A stretch of 60,185 bases of DNA from Elusimicrobia bacterium UBA4817 (GTDB lineage: Bacteria; Elusimicrobiota; UBA8919). Under the pieces are notes generated by a model. The model was not told where the DNA came from, searched no databases, and saw only the letters and a list, made by a program, of their open reading frames with translations. The position numbers and the translations under genes were made by a program. The DNA is taken from assembly GCA_002402375.1 (NCBI GenBank), contig DHFT01000030.1, forward strand, positions 1 through 60,185. Reading direction: 5' to 3'. This document shows positions 49,627 to 58,969 of the stretch, piece after piece (the stretch's first letter is position 1; every line of letters begins with the position of its first letter).

Positions 49627-50586
49627 ATGAAAAAATCAAAGTTAAAAATTTTTCTCTTACTTTCTACCTTTCTACCTTTCTACCTTTCTACCTGCCTTTT
49701 TGCCTCTAACGAAGGCACTGCTACCGCAACGTTTCTAAAAATGGAGCAGGGGGCAAGACCAATAGGAATGGGCGGCGCTTTTACAGGGATATCGGACAGC
49801 GTGGACGGGCTATATTACAACCCCGCGGGAATTGCGCAACTTTCCAGAAAAGAAGTATCCTTTACATATTCTTCTATGTATCAGGACATTATGGGCTCGT
49901 TTCTTTCATTCGCAATACCGACTGCAAAATACGGCTCGTTCGGACTCGGCATTACATATCTTACCGTTGATAAAATTGAAAAAACAAATGCCGCAGGTAC
50001 TTCGCTCGGGGATACAAACATTTACAATCTGGCCGCGGCAATTTATTATGCTAAACAACTGGATGCGGTATCTCTCGGCGCCGGCGTAAAATTTATCCAA
50101 CAGGATTATGATGCCGCTAAAGGAACGGGAATTGCGGGAGATATCGGCGGCATTGTTTCAATAATAGAAGATAAACTGTCACTGGGTATATCGGCAGTTA
50201 ACCTCGGTCCTAAAACAAAAATCGGTGATGAAAAAAATAAACTTCCGCTGAATATCCGGGGAGGACTCGGATTTTACCCGATAAAAGGTCTTACTTTGGG
50301 CGTTGATTTGGAAAAACCTAATGATGCGGATAATAAACTTCATATCGGCGGCGAGTACGCTTTTAACCCTTTAATGGCCGTTAGGGTTGGTTATGAGACA
50401 ATGAAAGATGTCGGCGGCGGATTAACTGCGGGTGTAGGAATAAAAAGCGAACTCGGCGCCGACGAGAGTTTTTTTGGTTCTTCTGTTTCAAAGAAAAATC
50501 TGATGCTTTTCTGTCTTGATTATGCATATGTTTCATATGGTGACCTTGAAGCAACCCATAGAATTTCGGTGGGGCTGAAATTTTAA
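49627..50586 (+). CDS. PorV/UPF0164-family outer-membrane beta-barrel
   Basis: After a signal peptide made by CTACCTTT repeats, the mature start GTATATFLKMEQGARPIGMGGAFTGISDSVDGLYYNPAGIA is the hallmark of the PorV/PorQ (UPF0164) family, and the rest alternates like a FadL-type barrel with GVGIKSELGADESFF before the final strands. In Bacteroidetes, PorV shuttles type IX secretion cargo. Here it lies next to a protein with a T9SS-like tail. No porU, sov/sprA or gldKLMN gene is in the window. Confidence 0.82.
   Translation: MKKSKLKIFLLLSTFLPFYLSTCLFASNEGTATATFLKMEQGARPIGMGGAFTGISDSVDGLYYNPAGIAQLSRKEVSFTYSSMYQDIMGSFLSFAIPTAKYGSFGLGITYLTVDKIEKTNAAGTSLGDTNIYNLAAAIYYAKQLDAVSLGAGVKFIQQDYDAAKGTGIAGDIGGIVSIIEDKLSLGISAVNLGPKTKIGDEKNKLPLNIRGGLGFYPIKGLTLGVDLEKPNDADNKLHIGGEYAFNPLMAVRVGYETMKDVGGGLTAGVGIKSELGADESFFGSSVSKKNLMLFCLDYAYVSYGDLEATHRISVGLKF
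49664..49695. repeat. tandem 8-mer (CTACCTTT)3 plus variant
   Basis: It builds the hydrophobic FLPFYLSTCLF core of the PorV-like signal peptide. Confidence 0.9.
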
Positions 50587-50617
50587 CATATTATTCGGTT
50601 TACATTGAAAAAAACAT

Positions 50618-50647
50618 AAAGCCCTGTAATTTTAATCGGGGTTTTTA
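50618..50647 (+). terminator. weak possible terminator after the PorV-like gene
   Basis: AAAGCCC and GGGGTTTTT could pair with one G-G mismatch, followed by AT-rich sequence. The call is tentative. Confidence 0.35.
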
Positions 50648-50652
50648 ATTTT

Positions 50653-51264
50653 ATGTCAAATGACGAAGATGTCCTTATCCACATAAAGCAGGGAGATGGT
50701 TACAGAAAATCCGGCGATTTGGATTTGGCGATTTCCGAATATCAGAAAGCGTTGAAAATTGATGCGGCAAATCCACAGGCGCTTCTCAAACTGGGTCAGA
50801 TTTACGAAATAAAAGGCGATAAGGAAAAAGAGGTCGCTTTTTATTTGCTCTCCCAAAGTGCATATGAAAAAGCAGTCATAAAAGAACCGGACAACCCGGA
50901 AATTCACAATTCAATAATTTCGCTGGCAGTCAAGCAGGGACGGATTGACGAACTTGTAAAAATCTACAAAGAAAAACTCGCCAAAAATCCTAATAACACC
51001 GTGTTGATGGAGGCGGTAAGAAAACTGGCTACGATTTCAATGGTAAGCATTCCGCCGACGGTTAAAGGGGGAATGGAGAAGGGAGGATGTGCAAAAATTT
51101 TTCTTGATTATATTTTCCCTTTTGCAGGAATAATTCCGCTTCTTCTGGGAACGATGGTTCCGTCTTTGAAAATCCTGCAACCGCTTGGTATAATAATTGT
51201 AATCGCCTACCTCATCTATAAATTTTCAACCGCCAAAAAATCCGACAAACATAACAAGTGGTAA
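50653..51264 (+). CDS. TPR protein with C-terminal membrane helices
   Basis: N-terminal TPR repeats (AISEYQKALKIDAANPQALLKLGQIYEIKGD, YEKAVIKEPDNPEIHNSIISLAVKQGR) are followed by one or two hydrophobic helices (IFLDYIFPFAGIIPLLLGTMV, ILQPLGIIIVIAYLIYKF). There is no signal peptide, so the TPR part is probably cytoplasmic. It overlaps the following O-antigen-ligase-like gene by seven bases and likely belongs to the glycan unit. Confidence 0.65.
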   Translation: MSNDEDVLIHIKQGDGYRKSGDLDLAISEYQKALKIDAANPQALLKLGQIYEIKGDKEKEVAFYLLSQSAYEKAVIKEPDNPEIHNSIISLAVKQGRIDELVKIYKEKLAKNPNNTVLMEAVRKLATISMVSIPPTVKGGMEKGGCAKIFLDYIFPFAGIIPLLLGTMVPSLKILQPLGIIIVIAYLIYKFSTAKKSDKHNKW

Positions 51265-52754
51265 AATATCTGATATCTACGATTCTTCTTATTTCACCGT
51301 TGATGCGAGCATCATGGGATTTATGGGCGCAGACAATAATTCATTTGTTAACGCTCGTTACTATTTTAATTCTGATTTTTTCCAAAAAAGAAATCTCTGT
51401 CCCTCGTCCTTCCGTCCCCCTGTTCCTATTTGTACTCTTCTGCTTTATCTCAATTTTTTCTTCGGCAAATTTGTACGAGTCAAGAAACGAGTTTTTTAAT
51501 ATCGTAACATACATTGTGATTTTTTATTTTGCAAAAAATACTGACAAAAAACATATTGTGATACCGGTTTTATTCATCGGGGTTATCTTGTCTATCTTTG
51601 GGTTTTACCAAAAATTTTCCGTCGGAGGAAATGTTCCGTCGTTTATGAACAACCCGAATGTTTTTGCGGGATATTTGGTCGGAATTATAATTATTGCCTT
51701 TTCGGTTGTACAAAACAAAATAAAAATTATTCTGTCGTCCGTTTTTTTTATCGCCATTTTGTTCACCGGTTCATTGGCGGGATTGCTGTCAGCGGTTTCG
51801 GGATTTTTGTTTTTTCTGTATTTGAAAAAAACAGCCGTTCAGAAAAAATATATTATTTTTGTCTGTGTAATTATTGCTTTTTTGCTGATTGTTAAACTTT
51901 CCGAAAAAGAATCCTTCAATCGTATTGTGTGGTGGTTGTCCGCAGTAAAAATGATTTTGGCAAAGCCGATTTTTGGCGTCGGCTTAAATACGTTCGCAGA
52001 TGCCTATCAAAAATACAAATTAAGCGGACTAAATTCAATTTATGCACATAACTATTTTTTGCAATTATCATCCGAAATCGGAATTTTCGGATTTGCGGCT
52101 TTTGTTTGGTTTCTTATAAAAATTTTTAAGTTAAAAAAAACTTCCGAAAACATTCCGTTTTTTGCGGCTATTTTTGCGATGCTTGTCCATGGTATTTTTG
52201 ACTACGCCTTGCTTATTCCCGCAAACGCTATTTTATTTTGGATAATGCTCGGCTATTGTTCAAAACCACCACTTACCGCTTACCACTTACCACTTACCGC
52301 TATTACCAGATGGATTTCCGTTTTTTTAATTTTAGCGACAGTTTATTCACAGATTATGATATTTTTAGCAAGTCGGGAAACAGCGACAGGCAAATATTAT
52401 CTTGACGAAAAAAAATACGACGATGCCAAAATACATTTTACGAAAGCGATTAAATGCGACGATAAAAACCCACAAACATATCTTTTTCTTTCAAATGTCT
52501 ATCAGCAGTATTATAAAATGACCGGATATAAATCATATCTATATGAGGCGGAGTTAGAACTTCTAAAAGCAGCAGGGTTTCAGAAATATAATCCGCAGAT
52601 TTATTTTGATTTATACAACATTTATTATCTCCGCGGCGATATGCAAAATGCAACTTTATGGCTCAAAAAAACTTTAGATGCGGCACCGAAATCCGTTTAT
52701 TATAAAAAATGTTATGAAACATTGTTAAAGGAAATGTATCATGCAGAAAAATAA
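51258..52754 (+). CDS. O-antigen ligase/polymerase-like protein with TPR tail
   Basis: About eleven membrane helices precede a Wzy_C/WaaL-type loop (RIVWWLSAVKMILAKPIFGVGLNTFADAYQKYKLSG...YAHNYFLQLSSEIGIFGF) and a C-terminal TPR region (YDDAKIHFTKAIKCDDKNPQTYLFLSNVYQQYYK). Proteins of this type polymerise or ligate glycans to lipid or protein acceptors. CTTACCR repeats (52272-52299) are inserted before the last helix. It overlaps the next gene by 14 bases and is a divergent paralogue of it. Confidence 0.78.
   Translation: MVKYLISTILLISPLMRASWDLWAQTIIHLLTLVTILILIFSKKEISVPRPSVPLFLFVLFCFISIFSSANLYESRNEFFNIVTYIVIFYFAKNTDKKHIVIPVLFIGVILSIFGFYQKFSVGGNVPSFMNNPNVFAGYLVGIIIIAFSVVQNKIKIILSSVFFIAILFTGSLAGLLSAVSGFLFFLYLKKTAVQKKYIIFVCVIIAFLLIVKLSEKESFNRIVWWLSAVKMILAKPIFGVGLNTFADAYQKYKLSGLNSIYAHNYFLQLSSEIGIFGFAAFVWFLIKIFKLKKTSENIPFFAAIFAMLVHGIFDYALLIPANAILFWIMLGYCSKPPLTAYHLPLTAITRWISVFLILATVYSQIMIFLASRETATGKYYLDEKKYDDAKIHFTKAIKCDDKNPQTYLFLSNVYQQYYKMTGYKSYLYEAELELLKAAGFQKYNPQIYFDLYNIYYLRGDMQNATLWLKKTLDAAPKSVYYKKCYETLLKEMYHAEK
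52272..52299. repeat. tandem 7-mer (CTTACCR)4
   Basis: CTTACCG, CTTACCA, CTTACCA, CTTACCG lie inside the O-antigen-ligase-like gene and are read as LTAYHLPLTA. Confidence 0.88.
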
Positions 52755-54819
52755 GATTCTACTACTTACCACTTACTACTTACCACTTACTGCTGTTTTA
52801 TTGACGCCTTTTTTCAACGGCTCAAAAGACCCGGCGGCAATTTTTATTTTTGAGACGGTAATTTTTGTTTTATTCTTTATAATTTCTAACTTCCGAAAAA
52901 CCGACATTGATGTTCCGATTTCTATATTTTTCATACTTGTTATTTTTTCAACCCTGGATACCGTTTATTTTGATTCTTCAATAAACGCCTTGATGCTTCT
53001 AATTTCATATATTATATTTTTTTACTGCATAATTTCCGTATACGACGAACAATTTAAAAAATATTTTTATGCAGGTTTGATTTCTGTTTCCTTTATTTTA
53101 TCTCTGCTCATTATTATTCAGACATTATCAGGAATTACACCCAAGGCGACAATGCCCAATCCGAATATGGCGGCGGGATATATCACAGCGGGAGCATCGC
53201 TTGTTCTTTCAATTTTGATTTTGGAAAAACCCAAATTAAAAATAATGATGCTCTATTGCCTTCTGTTTCTATTTTTCTGGCTCGCAATTGCTCTGACACA
53301 CTCGCGGGGAGGACTTTTTTCTCTTATTTGCGGAATTGCCGCTGTTCTGTATTTTAAGTTCAAGAAACTGGGAATAATAATTTTTACCGTCGGGATTTTG
53401 GTTATATTTATATCAATTCCTAAAAAAACATTGACAGATATTGCCAAGATAGATGGGGGGGATAGTTATGCATTAAAAAGACCTGCTATCTGGAAGGCGG
53501 CAATCGGCATAATAAAAGAAAAACCTGTTTTGGGAACAGGACCCGGAAATTTTGAGTTATTGTTTTATAAATATAATTTTCCCGTTGATAATTTATCCTC
53601 AAGATATTCAAAGAATACGCGATTTGCACATAACGAATTTTTACAAATTGCGGCGGAGGGCGGACTTTTTACATTGTTTGCCTTTTTATTTATTCTTGCG
53701 GTAGTTATCAAAAATGGAATTAAAAGTTCGCCTGTTTCAACGGTGGTTTTATCGTCAATAATAGGGCATTCTCTTGTAGATTTTAATCTGCATTTACCCG
53801 CGTTGGTTTTTGTTGCAATAATTTTATCTTCCGATATCCTCTATGAAAATTGCGGGCAAGAAAAAAGAATTGGCGGAATGAGGGACTTCAGTCCCTCACC
53901 AATGGAGCAAATTCACACAAATTGTAGCCGAGAATTCATTCTCGGAAAATTTAACAAAAAATATATTCGGTTATTTTTAGCGATTATTTTAATTTTTAAC
54001 ACGGTTAATTTTTTTGTTAAGCCGTTTAATGCAGAAAAATACAAAATACTCGCGGATAAGTTTATCAAAACAAATCCGGAAAAAGCACTTGAATTTTACC
54101 AAAAAGCGGTTAAATTTTCGCCGAATAATTTTGAATACCGGAGAATAGCGGCTGAATTATTTTACGACGACGGCGCTATTCTTGAAGCAATAAAAAATCT
54201 TAAAAAATCTATTGAGTTAAATCCGAAAAATCCGTTTGCTTTTACATCACTGTCAAATATCTATTACGAACTATCTGAATTCAATAAAGCGGAGTATTAT
54301 CTGCTTAACTCACTTAATATTGAACCGAATTATCTTGCGGCAAAATATCTGCTGGCAAAAATAAATGAAAAACAAAATAAAATTGATGCGGCTTTGAAAG
54401 AATATACTAATATTATTTCAACTTATAAATTTTTCAGCGGAACATCTTTGTCGTCGGGCTATGAAAAAACATTACTTTCTATAGATATTTCTTCCGTCTA
54501 TAATTCACTGGGATTTCTACAAATGAGCATCGGTAAATTCAATGATGCGATTTACAATTACGAACTCTCAATAAAAACAAATCCGGAAAACGCCCAAGCA
54601 TATTCTAATCTCGCATCGGTATATTTTATAAAAAAGAACTACAGAGAAGCATTGAGATACGGCAAACTCGCAGTATTTTATGCGGATGCGCAGGAAAAAA
54701 TATACCACTTAAAAAACCTTATTTTGATTTACAAAGAATTGGGTGAGCAAACTGAAATACAAAACCTTACGAAAAAAATCAAAGTATTAGAAGGACAAAA
54801 AAATGTCACGGAAAGATAA
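52741..54819 (+). CDS. O-antigen ligase-like protein with long TPR domain
   Basis: About eleven membrane helices carry the ligase-type loop RPAIWKAAIGIIKEKPVLGTGPGNFELLFYKYNFP...RFAHNEFLQIAAEGGLFTLFAF. A C-terminal domain of about 260 residues contains TPR repeats (ALEFYQKAVKFSPNNFEYRRIAAEL, AIYNYELSIKTNPENAQAYSNLASVYFIKKNYREAL). The first helix comes from CTTACYA repeats (52765-52792). Between the last two helices two palindromes (53880-53897, 53928-53945) add about 25 residues. Pilin or S-layer glycosylation is possible because such Wzy_C-TPR proteins can be protein O-ligases, but no acceptor is known. Confidence 0.78.
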   Translation: MQKNKILLLTTYYLPLTAVLLTPFFNGSKDPAAIFIFETVIFVLFFIISNFRKTDIDVPISIFFILVIFSTLDTVYFDSSINALMLLISYIIFFYCIISVYDEQFKKYFYAGLISVSFILSLLIIIQTLSGITPKATMPNPNMAAGYITAGASLVLSILILEKPKLKIMMLYCLLFLFFWLAIALTHSRGGLFSLICGIAAVLYFKFKKLGIIIFTVGILVIFISIPKKTLTDIAKIDGGDSYALKRPAIWKAAIGIIKEKPVLGTGPGNFELLFYKYNFPVDNLSSRYSKNTRFAHNEFLQIAAEGGLFTLFAFLFILAVVIKNGIKSSPVSTVVLSSIIGHSLVDFNLHLPALVFVAIILSSDILYENCGQEKRIGGMRDFSPSPMEQIHTNCSREFILGKFNKKYIRLFLAIILIFNTVNFFVKPFNAEKYKILADKFIKTNPEKALEFYQKAVKFSPNNFEYRRIAAELFYDDGAILEAIKNLKKSIELNPKNPFAFTSLSNIYYELSEFNKAEYYLLNSLNIEPNYLAAKYLLAKINEKQNKIDAALKEYTNIISTYKFFSGTSLSSGYEKTLLSIDISSVYNSLGFLQMSIGKFNDAIYNYELSIKTNPENAQAYSNLASVYFIKKNYREALRYGKLAVFYADAQEKIYHLKNLILIYKELGEQTEIQNLTKKIKVLEGQKNVTER
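52765..52792. repeat. tandem 7-mer (CTTACYR)4
   Basis: CTTACCA, CTTACTA, CTTACCA, CTTACTG encode LTTYYLPLTA at the N-terminus of the second ligase-like protein. Confidence 0.88.
53880..53945. repeat. two arm-TC-arm palindromes inside a coding sequence
   Basis: GAGGGACT-TC-AGTCCCTC (53880-53897) and CCGAGAAT-TC-ATTCTCGG (53928-53945) both have 8-bp perfect arms around TC, 30 bases apart, read in frame in the ligase-like gene. Confidence 0.85.
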
Positions 54820-56707
54820 AACATGGATTTTTATTTTGTTGATGATGGTAATTTTTCAATACCGGGAAATCATTTTTTACAAAAATATATTTTTCATACG
54901 GGATCTGACATATCTTTTTCATCCGTGGAAAACTGCGGTAAGAGAATCGCTGTTAAACGGAAAAATGCCCTTATGGAACCCGTATTCATACTGCGGGATG
55001 CCCTTAATGGCAAATTTTCAGACAGCGGTTTTTTATCCGTTTTCTATATTTTTTTATATTTTGGGATTTATACTCGGACTCAAACTTTTTATTATTACAC
55101 ATACTTTTCTTGCGGCATTGTTTTTATTTTTATATCTCCGTTCAAAAAAAATAAGCATTATCGCAGCCGTTACTGGCGGCATACTTTTTGCATTCGGAGG
55201 GTATCTTATCACCAAAATTGAGTTTTTAAGTATTCTCGGAACAGCAATCTGGCTTCCTTTAATACTTATTCTTTTTTCCGGCACGCGCAGCGTTTTTATC
55301 TGCGCTGTGGCAATCGCAATTTCACTGTTTGCCGGGTATCCGCCGGTTTTATTCTTTATTATGATATTTCTTTTTGCGGAAGCGCTGGTTCAAAATAAAT
55401 TTAAAAAATTTGTGGTTATACTTTTTTTCAGTATCCTCATTTCGGCGGTGCAAATTTTACCGTCAATAGAACTTGTATTGAACTCCGTAAGAAAAAGCGG
55501 TCTAATAGAAACCGACGCATCCGTATGGTCAACGCATTTTTCCGACTGGTTATCACTGATATCGCCTATATTCTTAAAAGAAGAGGTTTCCGCTCTTTTT
55601 ACGGGAGAAAAATACTTTTGGTTAAGGTCATTTTGGATTGGATTTATCGCATTTTCTGTTGCTATGGCATCCTTTTTTTTCAAAAGAAAAATAATTGCCG
55701 GCAAAAAAACGATACTGTATCTGTTTTTGATTTTCTTTTCGCTATTTTTTTCTTTAGGCAAACTGACTCCTTTTTATGATTTCATCTACACATACATACC
55801 CGGCTTCAATTTAATAAGGAGCCCGTCGCATATACTTTACATCCCGTTTTTTATCTTTATTATTCTGACGGTGGAAGGACTTAATAAAATAAAAAAAATA
55901 GCGATAGTTATGTCAATTTTAATTACATCGGAACTTATGTTTTATATTCATAAGTTACACCCGACGATACCGCATAGTTTTTATTCCGAACGCGGTCTCG
56001 TAGCGGATTTTCTTATGAAAGATAAAACATACTTCAGATTTTTTTCAACTCCAAAAACAACAGTAAGCAAAAAGATAGCAGTACCGGATTACGGTGATAT
56101 CGGCTGGTATGTCTTGAGAGACCGCCTGCCCAATATGGTCTCTATGACTTATCGCATTTTTGATGCAGGGGGACTGGGCGAACCGCTCGAAATAAATGAG
56201 CATGCGGAATTAATTTATAAAATCCAGAATAAAAAAGATGTGGATGATGCCGCTGATTTACTTACCCTAATGAATATCAAATATATTTTGAGCGATTACC
56301 CTCTTAATTCAAAAAACTGGCAACTGGCGCATAAAAGCCATCTTTTTATATATAAAAATAAAAAGTTTCAGGAAAGGAGTTATGTTATTAATAAAATCGG
56401 CAAAATATGTGATGCAAAAATTATTTCTTATTTACCTGAAAAAATAAAAATGGAAACGAAAAATTCGGGAACGCTCATACTTTCAGATACTTTTTATCCG
56501 GGTTGGCAGGCATATATTAACGGACATAAAGCGGATATAAAAAAAGTTGACGGTTTTTTCCGCTCATTAAAACTTGAAGATGCAAATAATTACAAAGTAC
56601 TTTTTTTATACAACCCGATTTTGTTCGTATCGGGCTTGTTGATTTCTCTGCTTTCAGTTTGTATAATATCCACTTGTGATATATATTCTTTTACCCGCTT
56701 TCAATGA
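54803..56707 (+). CDS. YfhO-family membrane protein
   Basis: About twelve membrane helices show the YfhO pattern: PWKTAVRESLLNGKMPLWNPYSYCGMPLMANFQTAVFYP and IEFLSILGTAIWLPLILIL. A C-terminal extracytoplasmic domain ends with LILSDTFYPGWQAYINGHKADIKKVDGFFRSLKLE, characteristic of YfhO. The family is linked to glycosylation of lipoteichoic acid or related polymers in Firmicutes, and its substrate here is unknown. It overlaps its neighbours on both sides. Confidence 0.82.
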   Translation: MSRKDKTWIFILLMMVIFQYREIIFYKNIFFIRDLTYLFHPWKTAVRESLLNGKMPLWNPYSYCGMPLMANFQTAVFYPFSIFFYILGFILGLKLFIITHTFLAALFLFLYLRSKKISIIAAVTGGILFAFGGYLITKIEFLSILGTAIWLPLILILFSGTRSVFICAVAIAISLFAGYPPVLFFIMIFLFAEALVQNKFKKFVVILFFSILISAVQILPSIELVLNSVRKSGLIETDASVWSTHFSDWLSLISPIFLKEEVSALFTGEKYFWLRSFWIGFIAFSVAMASFFFKRKIIAGKKTILYLFLIFFSLFFSLGKLTPFYDFIYTYIPGFNLIRSPSHILYIPFFIFIILTVEGLNKIKKIAIVMSILITSELMFYIHKLHPTIPHSFYSERGLVADFLMKDKTYFRFFSTPKTTVSKKIAVPDYGDIGWYVLRDRLPNMVSMTYRIFDAGGLGEPLEINEHAELIYKIQNKKDVDDAADLLTLMNIKYILSDYPLNSKNWQLAHKSHLFIYKNKKFQERSYVINKIGKICDAKIISYLPEKIKMETKNSGTLILSDTFYPGWQAYINGHKADIKKVDGFFRSLKLEDANNYKVLFLYNPILFVSGLLISLLSVCIISTCDIYSFTRFQ

Positions 56708-57407
56708 ATCATCCGGAATTGAAACTATCCTGCACGACATCTCGCATCAACTGGAAGGATTGCAATATCTTTTAGTAGTCGTTAACGACGGTTCTACCGA
56801 CGATACTTTCAATATACTAAAAAAATTCCAGGCGAATCTAAATCTAAAAATCATAAATCACGAAAAAAATCTTGGGTTAGGTTCTGCAATGAAAACGGGT
56901 ATTTCTTATATCTCATCCGTGATAAATAACGACGATATACTGATAACTATGGACGCCGACAACACACATCCGGTTGATTTAATACCAAAACTTACAAAAG
57001 AGATTCAAAACGGGTTTGATGTTGTAATCGCATCAAGATACGCAATCGGGGGAAATGAAATAGGACTTACAAAATTCAGAAAAATTTTAAGCGGCGGGGC
57101 ATCAACATTATTAAAATTATTTTTTCCGATACAAAATGTTACGGACTACACAAGCGGTTATCGTGCTTACTTAGGAAAAATCATAAAAAAATCAAATGAA
57201 TTTTACGCAGATACTCTGGTATCGGAATCCGGTTTTACCTGTATGGCTGAGATATTAATTAAACTTTCACATATCGGCGCAACAATCACCGAAAAAGGTT
57301 TAATTTTACGATATGATTTGAAACAGGGAAAAAGTAAAATAAAAATTTTAAGAACAATTCTTGGATATTTTCGCTTAATACTGAAATTAAAATTTCTTAA
57401 TAAATGA
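56676..57407 (+). CDS. GT2 glycosyltransferase, dolichol-phosphate-mannose-synthase-like
   Basis: The cytoplasmic GT-A fold shows YILLPAFNESSGIETIL, VVNDGSTDDT, NLGLGSAMKTGI and the metal-binding TMDADNTHPVDLIPKL. VIASRYAIGGNEIGLTKFRKILSGG and TDYTSGYRAYL are typical of polyprenyl-phosphate sugar synthases. The start is a GTG at 56676, overlapping the YfhO gene by 32 bases. It could make the lipid-linked sugar donor used by the YfhO- or GT87-type proteins. Confidence 0.88.
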   Translation: MIYILLPAFNESSGIETILHDISHQLEGLQYLLVVVNDGSTDDTFNILKKFQANLNLKIINHEKNLGLGSAMKTGISYISSVINNDDILITMDADNTHPVDLIPKLTKEIQNGFDVVIASRYAIGGNEIGLTKFRKILSGGASTLLKLFFPIQNVTDYTSGYRAYLGKIIKKSNEFYADTLVSESGFTCMAEILIKLSHIGATITEKGLILRYDLKQGKSKIKILRTILGYFRLILKLKFLNK

Positions 57408-58969
57408 AAAAACATATATTATTATTTTTGGGTTGTGTTATAGTTTTTTTTAACGGTATAATTTTTACCGACAAGATGTTTTTCTTCAGAGATATACTTA
57501 ATCTTTTTATGCCTTACCGTCTTTTTGCGGCTGAAAATATTCAAAACGGAATAATTCCTATATGGAATCCCTATACATTTTTCGGACAACCGTTTCTGGC
57601 AAATCCCGAAACTTCACTTTTTTATCCTTTTACGATACTTTTTTATATTTTCAAATTTTCCGTCGCTTACAAACTTTTTATTGTTTTACATTTTTTTCTT
57701 GCAATCACACTCTTTTATATAGCCGCAAGATTTTTGAGGGGTAAAAAATCCTATTCAATAATAGCATCCGTTGCATGGGCATTCGGCGGATATCTTGTCG
57801 CAAGAATTGAGTTTTTAAGTATTCTCGGTGCGGCTATATGGCTGCCTCTAAGTATAATTTTTTTAATGCAAAATAAAAAAATTCTTTTGGGGCTTGTGTT
57901 TGCTATTCAAATATTTGCAGGACATCCGCAGGTGTTTTTTTATACAATTGTTTTCTCACTTTTTTTTCTTAATAAAAAAAGAGTAATTACGCTGACGGGT
58001 TCTTTAATTATTGCGTTCTTTTTGACGGCAGTTCAACTTCTACCGTTTGCAGAATTTGTAAAAAATTCAAACAGGGCGGAAGGCATTACTTATGAAGAAG
58101 CATCCAGCGTTTCTTTATCGCCGTCTGAAATTATTAGAAATCTTCTTCCGAAAAAAAACATTGACATAACCGGGAACTACTGGTTAAAGTCATTTTACAT
58201 CGGAATTATTCCTCTGGTTTTTGTTATTATCTATTTTTTTACCGGTGATAAAAAATTACTTTTGCCGCTAATAATAATTATTATTCTTGCACTCGGAAGA
58301 AATACGCCTGTCTATTTGTTTCTCTACAATTTCTTTCTGCCTTTTTCAAAAATAAGATACCCCGCTGCCATAATGTTTTTATTCGCATTTGTTCTGTGCC
58401 TGATGGTTTCAAAGTTAAAAATAGGCAAATTGAATAAATTCATTCCTCTCTTTTTTATTTTAACTATAACTGATTTATATTACAATTCGCTTAAATTAAA
58501 TCCGAGAATGTCCTCAAAATTGTTAAACATAAAAACTGAAAACATCGCAAAATTGCAGAATATCTCCGACGGTAAAAAATATCTTGTGCTTCCCGAAGCA
58601 TATTCGCCAAAACAGAATTATTTTGATTTTATAAATTCACTCCCGACAAATATAAACATACCTCATCATATTTATAACGCATCGGGTTATGACCCTTTAA
58701 CAACGGGAAAAATAGAAAATTTTATTGAAAAGATAACGAAAAATCCTATTGCTGAAGAACTTGCAAAATATGATATAAAATACATAATAACCGACGGAAA
58801 TGTTGACTCCAACTGGAAAAAAATAACCAAAAATCTTTTTGAGAATAAAATTACTCTTCCCAAAAATGTAATTGTTAACCCGCAGAATTTTCAACCCCAA
58901 TACATTATTTTTCTAACCGGTCTATGGCTAACCATTTTTAGCGTAGCATCATTAATACTAACTTTATGA
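57404..58969 (+). CDS. YfhO-like membrane protein, short form
   Basis: The N-terminal half closely matches the YfhO protein upstream (AENIQNGIIPIWNPYTFFGQPFLANPETSLFYPFTILFY; ARIEFLSILGAAIWLPLSII), so the two are tandem paralogues. At 521 residues it lacks the C-terminal beta domain with the YPGW motif and ends in one membrane helix. It overlaps the GT2 stop by four bases and the GT4 start by four bases. Confidence 0.78.
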   Translation: MKKHILLFLGCVIVFFNGIIFTDKMFFFRDILNLFMPYRLFAAENIQNGIIPIWNPYTFFGQPFLANPETSLFYPFTILFYIFKFSVAYKLFIVLHFFLAITLFYIAARFLRGKKSYSIIASVAWAFGGYLVARIEFLSILGAAIWLPLSIIFLMQNKKILLGLVFAIQIFAGHPQVFFYTIVFSLFFLNKKRVITLTGSLIIAFFLTAVQLLPFAEFVKNSNRAEGITYEEASSVSLSPSEIIRNLLPKKNIDITGNYWLKSFYIGIIPLVFVIIYFFTGDKKLLLPLIIIIILALGRNTPVYLFLYNFFLPFSKIRYPAAIMFLFAFVLCLMVSKLKIGKLNKFIPLFFILTITDLYYNSLKLNPRMSSKLLNIKTENIAKLQNISDGKKYLVLPEAYSPKQNYFDFINSLPTNINIPHHIYNASGYDPLTTGKIENFIEKITKNPIAEELAKYDIKYIITDGNVDSNWKKITKNLFENKITLPKNVIVNPQNFQPQYIIFLTGLWLTIFSVASLILTL

